64,000 nucleotides of DNA from an uncultured Sphingomonas sp. (GCF_913774285.1 NZ_CAJYHX010000007.1:101824-165823), one strand, 5' to 3'. Numbered from the stretch's first letter, positions 46,716-56,008 are shown. The notes: generated by a model from the sequence alone, not told the origin. Made by a program: numbers and translations.

Positions 46716-47288
46716 ATGGTGGATAGCATGGATTCGACGCCTTCCCTTACCGGCCAGTTCCTGCTGGCGATGCCCGGCATCGGCGACCCGCGCTTCGAGC
46801 GCGCGGTGATCGCGATGTGCGCCCATGATACCGAAGGCGCTCTGGGCATCGGCATCGGCGCGACGATCGAGGGGCTGGGCCTGCACGACCTGCTCGAACA
46901 GTTCGAGATCGATCCCGGCGACGTGCCCGACGTGCCGGTGCATTTCGGCGGGCCCGTCGAGCCGCGCCGCGGCTTCGTGTTGCATACGGCCGACTGGAGC
47001 GGGCAGGACACGATTGACGTCGCCGGCCGCTGGCAACTCTCCGGCACGATCGACGTGCTGCGCGCGATCGCCGAGGGGAAGGGGCCGAGCCGCTGGCTGG
47101 TCGCGCTCGGCTATGCCGGCTGGGGCGAGGGGCAGCTGGAGACCGAGCTGACCCGCCATGGCTGGTTCAACACGCCCGCCGATCTGGCGCTGCTCTACGA
47201 CACGGATGTGTACGAGCGCTGGGCCGAGGGGTTCGTCGGCGCAGGCATCGATCCGCGGCTGCTCGCAAATAGCACGGGTACCGCTTGA
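46716..47288 (+). CDS. YqgE/AlgH family protein
   Basis: 190 aa from ATG 46716, with AGGGAGGG about 10 nt upstream; ATG 46728 is an alternative. UPF0301 family: LTGQFLLAMPGIGDPRFERAVIAMCAHDTEGALGIGI at the start, VPVHFGGPVEPRRGFVLHT in the middle and WLVALGYAGWGEGQLETELTRHGWF later. Members are small cytoplasmic proteins linked in some bacteria to regulation of alginate or other traits, with no defined activity. It is divergent from the peroxiredoxin gene and upstream of ahcY. Confidence 0.93.
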   Translation: MVDSMDSTPSLTGQFLLAMPGIGDPRFERAVIAMCAHDTEGALGIGIGATIEGLGLHDLLEQFEIDPGDVPDVPVHFGGPVEPRRGFVLHTADWSGQDTIDVAGRWQLSGTIDVLRAIAEGKGPSRWLVALGYAGWGEGQLETELTRHGWFNTPADLALLYDTDVYERWAEGFVGAGIDPRLLANSTGTA

Positions 47289-47303
47289 ATTCGGCCGAAC
47301 GGC

Positions 47304-47323
47304 ATATAAAGATATCTTTATAT
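47304..47323. promoter_or_regulatory. 20-bp perfect palindrome upstream of ahcY, probable ArsR/SahR-type operator
   Basis: ATATAAAGATATCTTTATAT is a perfect palindrome in an otherwise GC-rich region, 100 nt upstream of ahcY. Its form recalls sites of SahR-type ArsR regulators that sense S-adenosylhomocysteine and control methionine-cycle genes; this link is from memory of the family and inferred from position. Confidence 0.55.
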
Positions 47324-47339
47324 TAACATTGCGCGCCTG

Positions 47340-47393
47340 ACCCGAAGCGGGTAGGGGGCGCACCCATGCGGCCGGGAGGATTCCCGGTGCGCC
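47340..47393 (+). promoter_or_regulatory. Structured 5' leader of ahcY
   Basis: Three helices can be drawn: ACCCG/CGGGT (47340-47344/47348-47352), GGCGCACC (47357-47364) with GGTGCGCC (47386-47393), and CCGGGA/TCCCGG (47372-47377/47382-47387). The last two overlap by two bases and partly compete. The Shine-Dalgarno (GGAG at 47411) is outside. It does not match the known SAH riboswitch consensus. Confidence 0.35.
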
Positions 47394-47423
47394 AGCATTT
47401 GCCTGCAACTGGAGAAGCAGCCC

Positions 47424-48827
47424 GTGGCTAAAAACGACTATGTCATCAAGGACATCGCGCTCGCCGATTTCGGCCGTGCCGAGATCAACATCGCCGAGAC
47501 CGAGATGCCCGGCCTGATGGCGCTCCGCAAGGAATTCGGCGCATCGCAGCCGCTCAAGGGCGCGCGCATCACCGGTTCGCTGCACATGACGATCCAGACC
47601 GCCGTGCTGATCGAGACGCTGACCGCGCTCGGCGCGCAGGTCCGCTGGGCGACCTGCAACATCTTCTCGACGCAGGACCACGCCGCCGCCGCGATCGCCG
47701 CGACCGGCGTGCCGGTGTTCGCGGTCAAGGGCGAGAGCCTGGCCGACTATTGGGACTATGTCGGCGACATCTTCAACTGGGGCGCCGACGGTGACGGCAC
47801 CACCGCCAACATCATCCTCGACGACGGCGGCGACGCGACCATGTTCGCGCTGTGGGGCGCCAAGCTCGAAGCCGGCGCGACGCTGGGCGAGCCGGAGAAT
47901 GACGAGGAAGTTGAATTCCAGCGCGCGCTGAAGGCGTTCGTCGCCAAGTATCCGGGCTACCTCACCAAGACCGTGCAGAACCTGAAGGGCGTCTCGGAAG
48001 AGACCACCACCGGCGTGCACCGCCTGTACGAGATCGCCAAGAAGGGCGAGCTGCCGTTCCCGGCGATCAACGTCAACGACAGCGTCACCAAGTCGAAGTT
48101 CGACAATCTCTATGGCTGCAAGGAATCGCTGGTCGACGCGATCCGTCGCGCCACCGACGTGATGCTCGCCGGCAAGGTCGCCGCGGTTGCCGGTTTCGGT
48201 GACGTGGGCAAGGGCTCGGCCCAGTCGCTGCGCAACGGCGGCGCCCGCGTGCTCGTGACCGAAATCGATCCGATCTGTGCGCTGCAGGCGGCGATGGAAG
48301 GCTTCGAGGTCGTCACCATGGACGAGGCGGTCAAGCGCGCCGATATCTTCGTGACGGCGACGGGCAATGCTGACGTGATCACCGCCGATCACATGAAGGC
48401 GATGAAGCCGATGTCGATCGTCTGCAACATCGGCCACTTCGACAGCGAGATCCAGATTTCGGCGCTGTCGAACTACAAGTGGACCGAAGTGAAGCCCGGC
48501 ACCGACCTGGTCGAGTTCCCGGACGGCAAGCAGATCATCGTGCTCGCCAAGGGCCGCCTCGTGAACCTGGGCTGCGCCACCGGTCACCCCAGCTTCGTGA
48601 TGTCGGCCAGCTTCACCAACCAGACGCTGGCGCAGATCGAGCTCTGGACCCGCGGCGAGCACTACAAGAACGAAGTGTACGTCCTGCCGAAGCACCTCGA
48701 CGAGAAGGTCGCCGCACTCCACCTCGAGAAGCTGGGCGTGCATCTGTCGAAGCTGAGCGAGAAGCAGGCCGCCTATATCGGCGTTCCGGTCGAAGGCCCG
48801 TTCAAGCCGGACCACTACCGCTACTGA
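47424..48827 (+). CDS. ahcY: S-adenosylhomocysteinase
   Basis: 467 aa from GTG 47424, with GGAG 9 nt upstream. It splits S-adenosylhomocysteine into adenosine and homocysteine, using bound NAD, and keeps SAM-dependent methylation running. Family segments include [85 protein letters not shown], the NAD motif [13 protein letters not shown] and the C-terminal [25 protein letters not shown]. Length is normal for the proteobacterial form. An operator palindrome and a structured leader precede it; a strong terminator follows. Confidence 0.98.
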   Translation: MAKNDYVIKDIALADFGRAEINIAETEMPGLMALRKEFGASQPLKGARITGSLHMTIQTAVLIETLTALGAQVRWATCNIFSTQDHAAAAIAATGVPVFAVKGESLADYWDYVGDIFNWGADGDGTTANIILDDGGDATMFALWGAKLEAGATLGEPENDEEVEFQRALKAFVAKYPGYLTKTVQNLKGVSEETTTGVHRLYEIAKKGELPFPAINVNDSVTKSKFDNLYGCKESLVDAIRRATDVMLAGKVAAVAGFGDVGKGSAQSLRNGGARVLVTEIDPICALQAAMEGFEVVTMDEAVKRADIFVTATGNADVITADHMKAMKPMSIVCNIGHFDSEIQISALSNYKWTEVKPGTDLVEFPDGKQIIVLAKGRLVNLGCATGHPSFVMSASFTNQTLAQIELWTRGEHYKNEVYVLPKHLDEKVAALHLEKLGVHLSKLSEKQAAYIGVPVEGPFKPDHYRY

Positions 48828-48852
48828 TCGCTTTCCGCGATTGAAGCCACGA

Positions 48853-48885
48853 GGGCCGCGCTCCGAAGGGAGCGCGGCCCTTTTC
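48853..48885 (+). terminator. Rho-independent terminator of ahcY
   Basis: GGGCCGCGCTCC (48853-48864) pairs perfectly with GGAGCGCGGCCC (48869-48880), loop GAAG, followed by TTTTCG. Confidence 0.93.
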
Positions 48886-48948
48886 GTATGCGTGCCGCTC
48901 GGCAGCCGGTGGCACGGGATTCGGTGTACGGCTCGCCCGGGCAGACAT

Positions 48949-48977
48949 AAAAAAAAAGGGGGCCGTTGCCGGCCCCC
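48949..48977 (-). terminator. Rho-independent terminator of the minus-strand TonB receptor gene
   Basis: On the minus strand GGGGGCCG pairs with CGGCCCCC (48970-48977 and 48958-48965 on the plus strand) and is followed by nine T residues (A run 48949-48957 on plus). It lies 25 nt after the receptor stop. Confidence 0.93.
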
Positions 48978-49001
48978 TTATCAGGTCGAAAGCAGTTCGG
49001 A

Positions 49002-51914
49002 TCAGAAGGCGATCCGGACACCCGCATAATAGCGGCGGCCGATCGGATCGTAGACGCCTGCATCGGTGTCCTGGCCGGCCGAGGCGCCGATATCGGCGAG
49101 GTAGGGCGGCTTGTTGTCGAGCAGGTTGTCGCCGCCGACGAAGAACTCGTACTGGCGGTTGACGCGGAAGCGCAGCTGCGAGTCCAGGTAGAACTGCGGA
49201 CGTGCACGGACCGACGGATCGGTACCCGGGCGTTCGCCGGTCAGCTGGTCGTCGATGCTCGACTGGCTCAGCCAGGTACCGGTGACCGTCAGGCCGACGC
49301 CGTTGATCGCATAGTTGCCGTTGATCGTGAACTTGTCGCGCGGCGCGCCGATCTCACCGGCGAAATAGTCGCGGTCCGCGTTCGGCACCGGCACGGTATA
49401 GCCGGTGAACAGGTGCGTGTACGAACCGCGCAGGCCGAGATTGCCGGCCAGGCCCCAGTCAGACAGGTTCTGGTTCCACGTCACGGTGGTGTCGATGCCC
49501 GAGGTCTTCAGGCCGCCGCTGTTGCGGAAGGTGGTGTTGACCTCGTCGATCGAACCGACGCTGTTCGCGCCGACCGCCGCCGCACGGCGCACGATCTGCG
49601 AGCAGTAGGACTGCACGCCGCCATTGTAGCACTGCGCCAGCGTGTACTGGAGCGGGGTGAAGACGATGGCGTCCTTGATGCGGATATTGAAGTAATCGAC
49701 CGTCACGACCAGGTTGCGCAGTGCGCGGATCGAGCGGGGGTTGATCACGACGCCGGCCGTGAACGAGTCACCCTTTTCTTCCTGCAGGTTCAGATTGCCA
49801 CCGCCGAAGCTGGTGATGCCCTGCTTGTCCGCCTGGCTCACCGCGAAGGCACCGTTGGCGGCAATGTTCGCGGCGACACCGGTGGCTGCGCGGCACTGCG
49901 TGCCGAGCGTACCGCCGGTGGCCGCCGTCACGCCAAGGCAGGGGTCCTGCAGGCCGCTCGGGAAGTCCTGCTGTGCAGGCTGATACAGCTCGTTGATGTT
50001 CGGCGCACGCACCGAACGCGCGGCGATCACGCGGAAGCGGATGTCCTCCACGGGCGCCCACTCGCCGCCATAGTTGTAGCTGACCGTCGTGCCGACCGTC
50101 GAATAGTCGGACACGCGGATCGCACCGCGCACGTTCAGGGCATGGAAGAACGGACGATCCTGAAGCAGCGGCGCGATCACTTCGCCGAAGCCTTCCCAGA
50201 GGTGGAAGCTGCCCGAGGTGGCCGGCAGCGCATTGTTGCCGTTCAGGCCCTGCTGGGTGAGAAGGTCGAAGGTGTTGCTGCTGGTCTCGCGGCGATACTC
50301 GGTGCCGATGTTGATGCCGACCTCGTCGGCGCCGAACAGCGAGAAGAGCTTGCCGGTGACGTTGCCGCCGAACACCGTCTGGGTGACCTTGGCATCGAGC
50401 GTGGTCGGCGCCTCGATATAGCCGGCGGCCGGCGCGAGCGTGCCGATGCCGTAGATGTTGGCGGGCACGCAGCCTGCTGCACGCGCGGCGGGGTCGGCGC
50501 AGACGATCTGGCCGGTTGCCGGATCGGTATAGGCGTTCAGCGCCTGGGTGAACTTGGTGCTGTCGAACTGGCCCGAGCCGGTCTGATGCTCCTTGCTCTG
50601 GCCGTAGATACCATAGACTTCATAGCTCCAGCGATCCCCGGCGAACGAACCGTTCACGCCGCCGGCGATGCGGAACAGGTCGCGGTCCGCGGACGAGGTG
50701 CGCGGGCCGAAATCGGCGAGGCGACGCTCGAAATAGACGTCGCGCAGACCGTCACCGTCGGTGTCGGTCGCGGCGTTGAAGATCGCGTTCGGCACATACG
50801 GGTTGCGATAGCGGGTGCCGGCGACGATCGACTCGATCGGCACCTGGCCGCCGGTGGCGATATCGACCAGATCGGAGCTGAGCGGGAAGGGCTCGATCTC
50901 CGTGCGCACCTTGGTCTTGGCGTAGTTGCCCTCGACCCAGACATTGGCTGCCGACGAGAACTCGAAGTTCGCGCGGCCGGCGGCGACATAGCGCTCGACC
51001 GGGACGGCGAGGTAGCGATAGTCCGAACGGTTGAAGCCGCCGCAGCTAATGTCGGTGCAGTTCACCAGCGAGCCGGTGTTGTAGCTGAACGTCTGGTCGC
51101 CCGCATAGATGCGGCCGCCGGGCGTGAAGCCGGACAGGAAGGGACGCTCGGGATCATTCGGGGTGAAGCTGGCGCTCGACGAATCGACCGCGCTCGAACC
51201 CGCTTCGGTCGAGCGATCGCGCTTCAGCACGGTGCCCTGCTTCGAATAGCTGCCGAACAGCATCACGTTGCCGCGACCGTCGGCGAAGTTCTTGCCGCCG
51301 AGCAGGCTGTACTGCTGGTCGAAGCCATCACCGCGATCGGTGATGCCGAGCTGGCCATCGGCCTGCAGGCCTTCGAAATTCTTCTTGTAGACGATGTTCA
51401 CCACGCCGGCGACCGCGTCCGAACCATAGACGGCCGAGGCGCCGCCGGTCAGCGTGTCGATCCGCTCGATGAAGCCGGTCGGGATCACGTTGAGGTCTAC
51501 CGCCTGGCTGCCCGGCTGGCCCGAGACGAAGCGGCGGCCGTTGACCAGCACCAGCGTGCGATCTTCGCCGAGGTTGCGCAGGTTCACCGTCGCGGCGCCC
51601 GCGCCCTGGGTGGCGAAGCTCGAATTGGTGCGGCTGATGCCGGGGGCACCGAAAGCCGGGTTCTGCAGCAGCACTTCCTGCACGTTGATCGCGCCCTGCT
51701 GCTGGATCTGCTCAGCGCTGATCACCTGCAGCGGCGAGGCCGATGCGGCGGCCGGCGAGGCGATACGCGAACCGGTCACGACGATTTCGGAGGGTTGGTC
51801 CTGGGTACCGGCGGTCTGGTCCGCGCCGGTCTGTGCGGAAGCGGCCGGAATCGCGATCAGTGCGCTTCCAAGCAGCGTGCTTGCCAAAAGATGGTGGCGA
51901 CGCAAAAGATACAT
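49002..51914 (-). CDS. TonB-dependent receptor, large outer-membrane type
   Basis: 970 aa from ATG 51914 (MYLLRRHHLLASTLLGSALIAIPAASAQ signal peptide), with AGGACG upstream. TonB-box region SEIVVTGSRIASPAAASASPLQVISAEQI, plug with VQEVLLQNPAFGAPGISRTN, LRNLGEDRTLVLVNGRRF and GGASAVYGSDAVAGVVNIVYKK, and a C-terminal barrel ending GRRYYAGVRIAF. This is the VTGSRI/NGRR type common in Sphingomonas for varied substrates (peptides, glycans, aromatics). No degradative gene or regulator sits beside it, so the substrate is unknown. A Cys pair in an extracellular-loop-like stretch (NCTDISCGG) may form a disulfide. A hairpin lies in its 5' leader. Confidence 0.94.
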   Translation of the reverse strand: MYLLRRHHLLASTLLGSALIAIPAASAQTGADQTAGTQDQPSEIVVTGSRIASPAAASASPLQVISAEQIQQQGAINVQEVLLQNPAFGAPGISRTNSSFATQGAGAATVNLRNLGEDRTLVLVNGRRFVSGQPGSQAVDLNVIPTGFIERIDTLTGGASAVYGSDAVAGVVNIVYKKNFEGLQADGQLGITDRGDGFDQQYSLLGGKNFADGRGNVMLFGSYSKQGTVLKRDRSTEAGSSAVDSSSASFTPNDPERPFLSGFTPGGRIYAGDQTFSYNTGSLVNCTDISCGGFNRSDYRYLAVPVERYVAAGRANFEFSSAANVWVEGNYAKTKVRTEIEPFPLSSDLVDIATGGQVPIESIVAGTRYRNPYVPNAIFNAATDTDGDGLRDVYFERRLADFGPRTSSADRDLFRIAGGVNGSFAGDRWSYEVYGIYGQSKEHQTGSGQFDSTKFTQALNAYTDPATGQIVCADPAARAAGCVPANIYGIGTLAPAAGYIEAPTTLDAKVTQTVFGGNVTGKLFSLFGADEVGINIGTEYRRETSSNTFDLLTQQGLNGNNALPATSGSFHLWEGFGEVIAPLLQDRPFFHALNVRGAIRVSDYSTVGTTVSYNYGGEWAPVEDIRFRVIAARSVRAPNINELYQPAQQDFPSGLQDPCLGVTAATGGTLGTQCRAATGVAANIAANGAFAVSQADKQGITSFGGGNLNLQEEKGDSFTAGVVINPRSIRALRNLVVTVDYFNIRIKDAIVFTPLQYTLAQCYNGGVQSYCSQIVRRAAAVGANSVGSIDEVNTTFRNSGGLKTSGIDTTVTWNQNLSDWGLAGNLGLRGSYTHLFTGYTVPVPNADRDYFAGEIGAPRDKFTINGNYAINGVGLTVTGTWLSQSSIDDQLTGERPGTDPSVRARPQFYLDSQLRFRVNRQYEFFVGGDNLLDNKPPYLADIGASAGQDTDAGVYDPIGRRYYAGVRIAF

Positions 51915-52245
51915 AGAAAACGTCCTAACTCGTACTGAAACAAACTGGCATGCGCGGTTACGCATGCGTGAACCGGCAGCGGAGTAGGGGGTGAATTTGG
52001 TGCGCGCTACGGCCCGTTAGGACTTTTATGTCATTCCATTCATCTGTGTAGCAAATTCGCAACAATTGCGATTTTTGGAAGTATTTCTACAATAATTCAA
52101 TGTTTCGCTTTTTCATTTCGATGATGTTTCTGAAATGTTTTGGCGTGTCGGGTTCAGTCCCCCGTGGGGACGTGTGCCCAAAATGCTTTTCGCACCGAGC
52201 TGCATTGGCTTAAGGACGAAGCGTGGCAGGCCTGGGGACCCTTTG
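51915..52245. promoter_or_regulatory. AT-rich divergent control region between TonB receptor and divL
   Basis: 331 nt. Near the receptor start, GCATGCG (51948-51954) and CGCATGC (51961-51967) form a leader hairpin. About 52020-52135 is markedly AT-rich and contains CGCAA-CAA-TTGCG (52058-52070), an operator-like inverted repeat. Both promoters must lie here; no confident -35/-10 pair or full CtrA site (TTAA-N7-TTAA) was found. Confidence 0.45.
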
Positions 52246-54585
52246 GTGATCGTTCTATCGCAGAGTGGCGCAGCCATCGTCGGCGCCGTGCTTGCGTTCG
52301 TGCTGATCGCGGCGGTCTGGGCGCTCTATGCCGGGCTCGCGGCACGCGCCGCCGCACGCACCGCCTATGAGCAGAACCGCCGGTTGCTGCGCTTTGCCCG
52401 CACCTCGCCGGCGTTGCCGATGCTGGTTCGCGCCGATGGCAGGATCGAGATGTCGCCGCGTCTCGCGGCCTGGCTGGGCCTGGACGGACCGGTCGATTCG
52501 CTCGCCCGCCTGTCACAGAAGGATTCGGGGCTGGATCCCGAAGACGTTGCCTTGCTCGGCGAGCAGGTGGAGGCGGCGCAGCGTGCCGGCCAGTCCTTCC
52601 GCCTGTCGTTGCCGGTGCGCGGCTCCGAACGGATGCTGCTGGTGCTCGGCGAGCGCGCCTCCGAGGCGGTGGAGACGCCGGGTAGCGTGCTGCTCTGGGT
52701 GCTCGACTCGACCGACAGTCAGGCGGAGGTGGGATCGCTGGAGCGGGAGGCCGATCGGCTGCGCGCCGCCTTCGACGCGTTGACCGCGCTGATCGAGGCC
52801 GCGCCGATGCCGATGTGGTATCGCGGGCCCGATCTGCGGCTGCTGATGGTCAACACCGCCTATGTGCGCGCGGTCGAAGGCCGCGATGCCGAGGACGTGG
52901 TGTCGCGCGGCGTGGAACTGGTCGACGGCGCGGGGCTGGGCGGTCCGCTCGCCAACGCCGCGATCGCGCGCGACACGCAGGAGCCGCAATCGGCCGCGAT
53001 GCCCGCGACGATCGCCGGTGCGCGGCGGATGCTGCGCCTCCACGACGTGCCGCTGCCGACCGGCGGCATCGCGGGCTTTGCGGTCGACATCGAGGAATTG
53101 GAGCGCGCCCGCGGCGGTCTGAAGCGCTTCGCCGAGGCGCAGCGGGCGATGCTCGACCGGATGTCTGCCGGCGTCGCGCAGTTCGGCTCGGATCGCAGCC
53201 TGGTGTTCTGCAACCAGCCCTTCCGCCGCCTGTTCGCGATGAAAAACGAGTGGCTGGCCGACCGCCCCGAATTCGACCGCGTGCTGGAACGCATGCGCGA
53301 GGCGCGCAAGCTGCCCGACGTGCGCGACTTCCCCCACTGGAAGGCCGAGCGCCGCGAATGGTTCACCTCGCCCGAGGCGGTGGAGGAGAGCTGGAGCATC
53401 GGCACCACGCACCTCCGCGTCGTCGCCCAGCCGCTGCCCGAAGGCGGGCTGCTGCTGATCTTCGAGGATCAGACCCAGCAGCTCGAACTCCAGCGCGAAC
53501 ATGGCGAGATGCAGCAGGTGCGCACCGCCACGCTGGACAGCCTGGCCGAAGCGGTCGCGGTGTTCGGCAAGGGGCGGCTGCAGCTGTGGAACCGCAAGTT
53601 CCGCCAAGTCTGGGGCTTCGAGGACGGCTTTCTCGACGGCCACCCGCAGATCGCCACGATCGTCAAGGCGGCGGGCGGCAAGCTGGTCAACGCGGCCCGC
53701 GCCGAGATCATCGGCGACCTGATCCGGCTCGCCGCCAAGGATCGCCAGCAGCGCGGCTCCAGCATCACCTTCGCCAATGGCCGCCATTTCGACATTGCCG
53801 CGGTGCCGTTGCCCGACGGCAACGCGCTGGTGACGATGCTCGACACCACCGATCGCCAGCGCGTGGAGCGGGCCCTTCGCGATCGCAACGAGGCGCTGGA
53901 AGCGGCCGACCGAGTCCGCACCGCCTTCGTTGCCAATATGAGCTATGAGCTGCGCACGCCGCTCACCTCGATCAAGGGCTTCGGCGAGATGCTGCAGGGC
54001 GGCTTTGCCGGCAAGCTGAGCGCCGACGGCAAGGAATATGTCGAGGCGATCCTGATGTCGGTCGATCGGCTCGGCGGGCTGATCGACGACGTGCTGGATC
54101 TCACCCAGAGCGAGGGCCAGCCGATCGAGCGCGAGACGGTGGACGTCGAGCTCGCCGCGACCAGCGCGGCCGACGTGATCGCGCCGCTCGCCAAAGGCAA
54201 GGCAATCGAGCTGGTGATCGAGGATGCGGGCACGGTCGGCGTAGTGCAGGGCGATGCCCGGCGCATCCGCCAGACGGTGGAGCATCTGCTGCGTCACGCG
54301 GTCTCCAACACGGGGGAGGGCGGCCGCGTGCTGCTGCATCTAGACGGCAATGCGCGGGTGGCGCGGGTGATCGTCAGCGACGATGGCCCCGGTATGCCGC
54401 CCGAGGCGGTGGCGCGCGCGTTCGACCGGTTCGCGCAGGTCGGCACCTCGCGCGGCGGCGACCGCGCGCTGGGGTTGGGCCTGCCGCTCGCCAAGCAGTT
54501 CGTCGAGGCGCATGGCGGGCGGATCGAGTTGATCTCCGAGCCGGGGCAGGGGACGCTCGTCACGGTAGAGTTGCCGCGCGGATGA
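52246..54585 (+). CDS. divL: DivL-type pseudo-histidine kinase with Tyr in place of the phospho-His
   Basis: 779 aa from GTG 52246; TTG 52243 is adjacent and longer frames lack a membrane-anchor-first start. One N-terminal transmembrane helix (about residues 8-28), three PAS-like segments (about 45-170, 180-290, 300-420) plus a fourth before the kinase core. The H-box reads FVANMSYELRTPLTSIKGF: Y567 replaces the usual His, as in Caulobacter DivL (Tyr550). The N-box is HLLRHAVSNT, lacking the usual Asn residues, while SDDGPGMP and GLGLPLAKQF of the ATPase lid are kept. DivL works with DivK and CckA to control CtrA and asymmetric division. It heads a run with tsaE, amgK and murU, overlapping tsaE by 4 nt. 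Confidence 0.88.
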   Translation: MIVLSQSGAAIVGAVLAFVLIAAVWALYAGLAARAAARTAYEQNRRLLRFARTSPALPMLVRADGRIEMSPRLAAWLGLDGPVDSLARLSQKDSGLDPEDVALLGEQVEAAQRAGQSFRLSLPVRGSERMLLVLGERASEAVETPGSVLLWVLDSTDSQAEVGSLEREADRLRAAFDALTALIEAAPMPMWYRGPDLRLLMVNTAYVRAVEGRDAEDVVSRGVELVDGAGLGGPLANAAIARDTQEPQSAAMPATIAGARRMLRLHDVPLPTGGIAGFAVDIEELERARGGLKRFAEAQRAMLDRMSAGVAQFGSDRSLVFCNQPFRRLFAMKNEWLADRPEFDRVLERMREARKLPDVRDFPHWKAERREWFTSPEAVEESWSIGTTHLRVVAQPLPEGGLLLIFEDQTQQLELQREHGEMQQVRTATLDSLAEAVAVFGKGRLQLWNRKFRQVWGFEDGFLDGHPQIATIVKAAGGKLVNAARAEIIGDLIRLAAKDRQQRGSSITFANGRHFDIAAVPLPDGNALVTMLDTTDRQRVERALRDRNEALEAADRVRTAFVANMSYELRTPLTSIKGFGEMLQGGFAGKLSADGKEYVEAILMSVDRLGGLIDDVLDLTQSEGQPIERETVDVELAATSAADVIAPLAKGKAIELVIEDAGTVGVVQGDARRIRQTVEHLLRHAVSNTGEGGRVLLHLDGNARVARVIVSDDGPGMPPEAVARAFDRFAQVGTSRGGDRALGLGLPLAKQFVEAHGGRIELISEPGQGTLVTVELPRG

Positions 54586-55040
54586 CCAAAAACACTATCC
54601 TGCTCGCCTCGCTCGAAGAGGCGCTGGCGCTTGGTGCGAAGCTGGCGGCAGTGATCGGCCCCGGCGACGTCATCGCGCTGTCGGGACCACTGGGGGCCGG
54701 CAAGACCAGCATTGCCCGCGGGCTGCTCGCCGCCCTCGGACTGGAGGGCGAGGCGCCGTCGCCGAGCTTCGCGATCGTCCAGCCCTATGATGTGCCCGAG
54801 GTGCGGCTGCCGGTGCTGCACGTCGACCTGTACCGGATCGAGGACCCGGACGAGGCCGAGGAGCTGGGGCTCGACGACGCCCGCCACGATGCGCTGCTGC
54901 TGGTCGAATGGCCCGAGCGGCTGCCCGCATCGGCATGGCACGACGCCTTGTGGCTGACGCTGGCGGTCGCGGCGGACGGCACCCGTAGCTTGACAGCGCG
55001 CGTGCCGGCGGCATGGGAAGGCCGATGGCCGTTGACATGA
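54582..55040 (+). CDS. tsaE: TsaE, t6A-synthesis ATPase
   Basis: 152 aa from ATG 54582, overlapping the divL stop (ATGA). TsaE binds TsaB-TsaD and its ATPase drives threonylcarbamoylation of A37 in tRNAs reading ANN codons. Walker A GPLGAGKTS (residues 35-43), PSPSFAIVQPY, LHVDLYRIEDPDEAEELGLDD and LLLVEWPERLP are typical. The product feeds MtaB, encoded at 24943-26169. It overlaps amgK by 4 nt at the start preferred here. Confidence 0.95.
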   Translation: MTKNTILLASLEEALALGAKLAAVIGPGDVIALSGPLGAGKTSIARGLLAALGLEGEAPSPSFAIVQPYDVPEVRLPVLHVDLYRIEDPDEAEELGLDDARHDALLLVEWPERLPASAWHDALWLTLAVAADGTRSLTARVPAAWEGRWPLT

Positions 55041-56008
55041 CTCCGCCGCCCGCGGCGCCCGCTTTTCTCGCTTCTGCCGGTTGGGCAGGAGCCGACATCC
55101 TCCCCGTTGCCGGCGATGCCTCGTTCCGCCGCTATTTCCGCGTCGTCGAGGGCGACCGCAGCGCGATCCTGATGGACGCGCCGCCGCCGCATGAGGACCC
55201 GCGCCCGTTTCTGGCCGTGGCGCGCTGGCTGACCGACCTCGGCTTCGCCGCTCCCGCGATCCTGCACGAGGACCTGGCGCAGGGCCTGGTGCTGCTGGAG
55301 GATTTCGGCGACGTGCGGCTGCGCGAGACCGTTGATGCCGAGCCGGCGCGCGAGCTGGGCCTCTACGGCGCGGCGGTGGATCTGCTGGTGCGGCTCCACG
55401 AGGCGCCGGCGGGTGTCGAGGCGCCGTACGACCTCGCCGTCTACCAGCGCGAGGCGGGGCTGTTCATCGAATGGTATTGCCCGGCCGTCGGGCTGGAGGT
55501 GGATGCCGCCGGTTATCGCGGCGCCTGGGATGCGGTGCTGGCGCCGCTGCTCGATGGTCATCGCCCCGTCACGGTGCTGCGCGATTATCATGCTGAGAAT
55601 CTGATGCTGATCGAGGGTGGCGAAGGCTTGGGACTGCTCGACTTCCAGGACGCGCTTGCCGGCCATCCCGCCTATGATCTCGTCTCCCTGCTCCAGGATG
55701 CGCGTCGCGACGTGCCGGAGGCGACCGAGGCGGCGATGCTTGCCCGCTACCGGGACGCGACCGGCGCGGGAGAGGCGTTCGACACCGCCTATCACGTGCT
55801 CGGCGCGCAGCGGAACGCCAAGATCCTCGGTATCTTCACCCGGCTGTGGAAGCGCGACGGCAAGCCGCGCTACCCGTCGCTCTGTCCGCGCGTGTGGACC
55901 TATCTCGAGCGCGACCTCGCGCATCCGGCGCTCAAGCCGGTGGCGGACTGGTTCGCCGCCAATGTGCCGCCGGAGAAGCGCGGCGATCCGATGCAGGTGG
56001 CGGCATGA
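55037..56008 (+). CDS. amgK: AmgK-type N-acetylmuramate/N-acetylglucosamine anomeric kinase
   Basis: 323 aa from ATG 55037, which overlaps the tsaE stop (ATGA); ATG 55025 and 55013 in frame are possible, and GGAAGG lies just before 55025. Aminoglycoside-phosphotransferase fold with GDASFRRYFRV near the start, catalytic D183 in LRDYHAENLML and metal-binding D202 in GLLDFQDALAGHPAYDL. In the recycling route that bypasses de novo UDP-MurNAc synthesis, AmgK makes MurNAc-1-phosphate for MurU, which is the next gene. The pair also explains intrinsic fosfomycin tolerance in other bacteria (family knowledge). Confidence 0.9.
   Translation: MTPPPAAPAFLASAGWAGADILPVAGDASFRRYFRVVEGDRSAILMDAPPPHEDPRPFLAVARWLTDLGFAAPAILHEDLAQGLVLLEDFGDVRLRETVDAEPARELGLYGAAVDLLVRLHEAPAGVEAPYDLAVYQREAGLFIEWYCPAVGLEVDAAGYRGAWDAVLAPLLDGHRPVTVLRDYHAENLMLIEGGEGLGLLDFQDALAGHPAYDLVSLLQDARRDVPEATEAAMLARYRDATGAGEAFDTAYHVLGAQRNAKILGIFTRLWKRDGKPRYPSLCPRVWTYLERDLAHPALKPVADWFAANVPPEKRGDPMQVAA

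Noticed and set aside
47324..47423. SAH riboswitch in front of ahcY
   Set aside because: The known consensus core could not be matched; a palindromic operator and generic hairpins are what is visible.
46614..48815. Very long minus-strand frame running from the peroxiredoxin gene across YqgE and ahcY
   Set aside because: It mirrors the GC3-biased coding of the plus-strand genes; only 46131-46613 has family sequence and a Shine-Dalgarno.
52200..52230. CtrA binding site upstream of divL
   Set aside because: A single TTAA is present (GGCTTAAGG) but the second half-site at 7-nt spacing is missing.
52100..52245. Upstream start of divL at 52135 giving 816 aa
   Set aside because: The added 37 residues are not hydrophobic or family-like; starting at GTG 52246 places the transmembrane helix at the N-terminus as in DivL.
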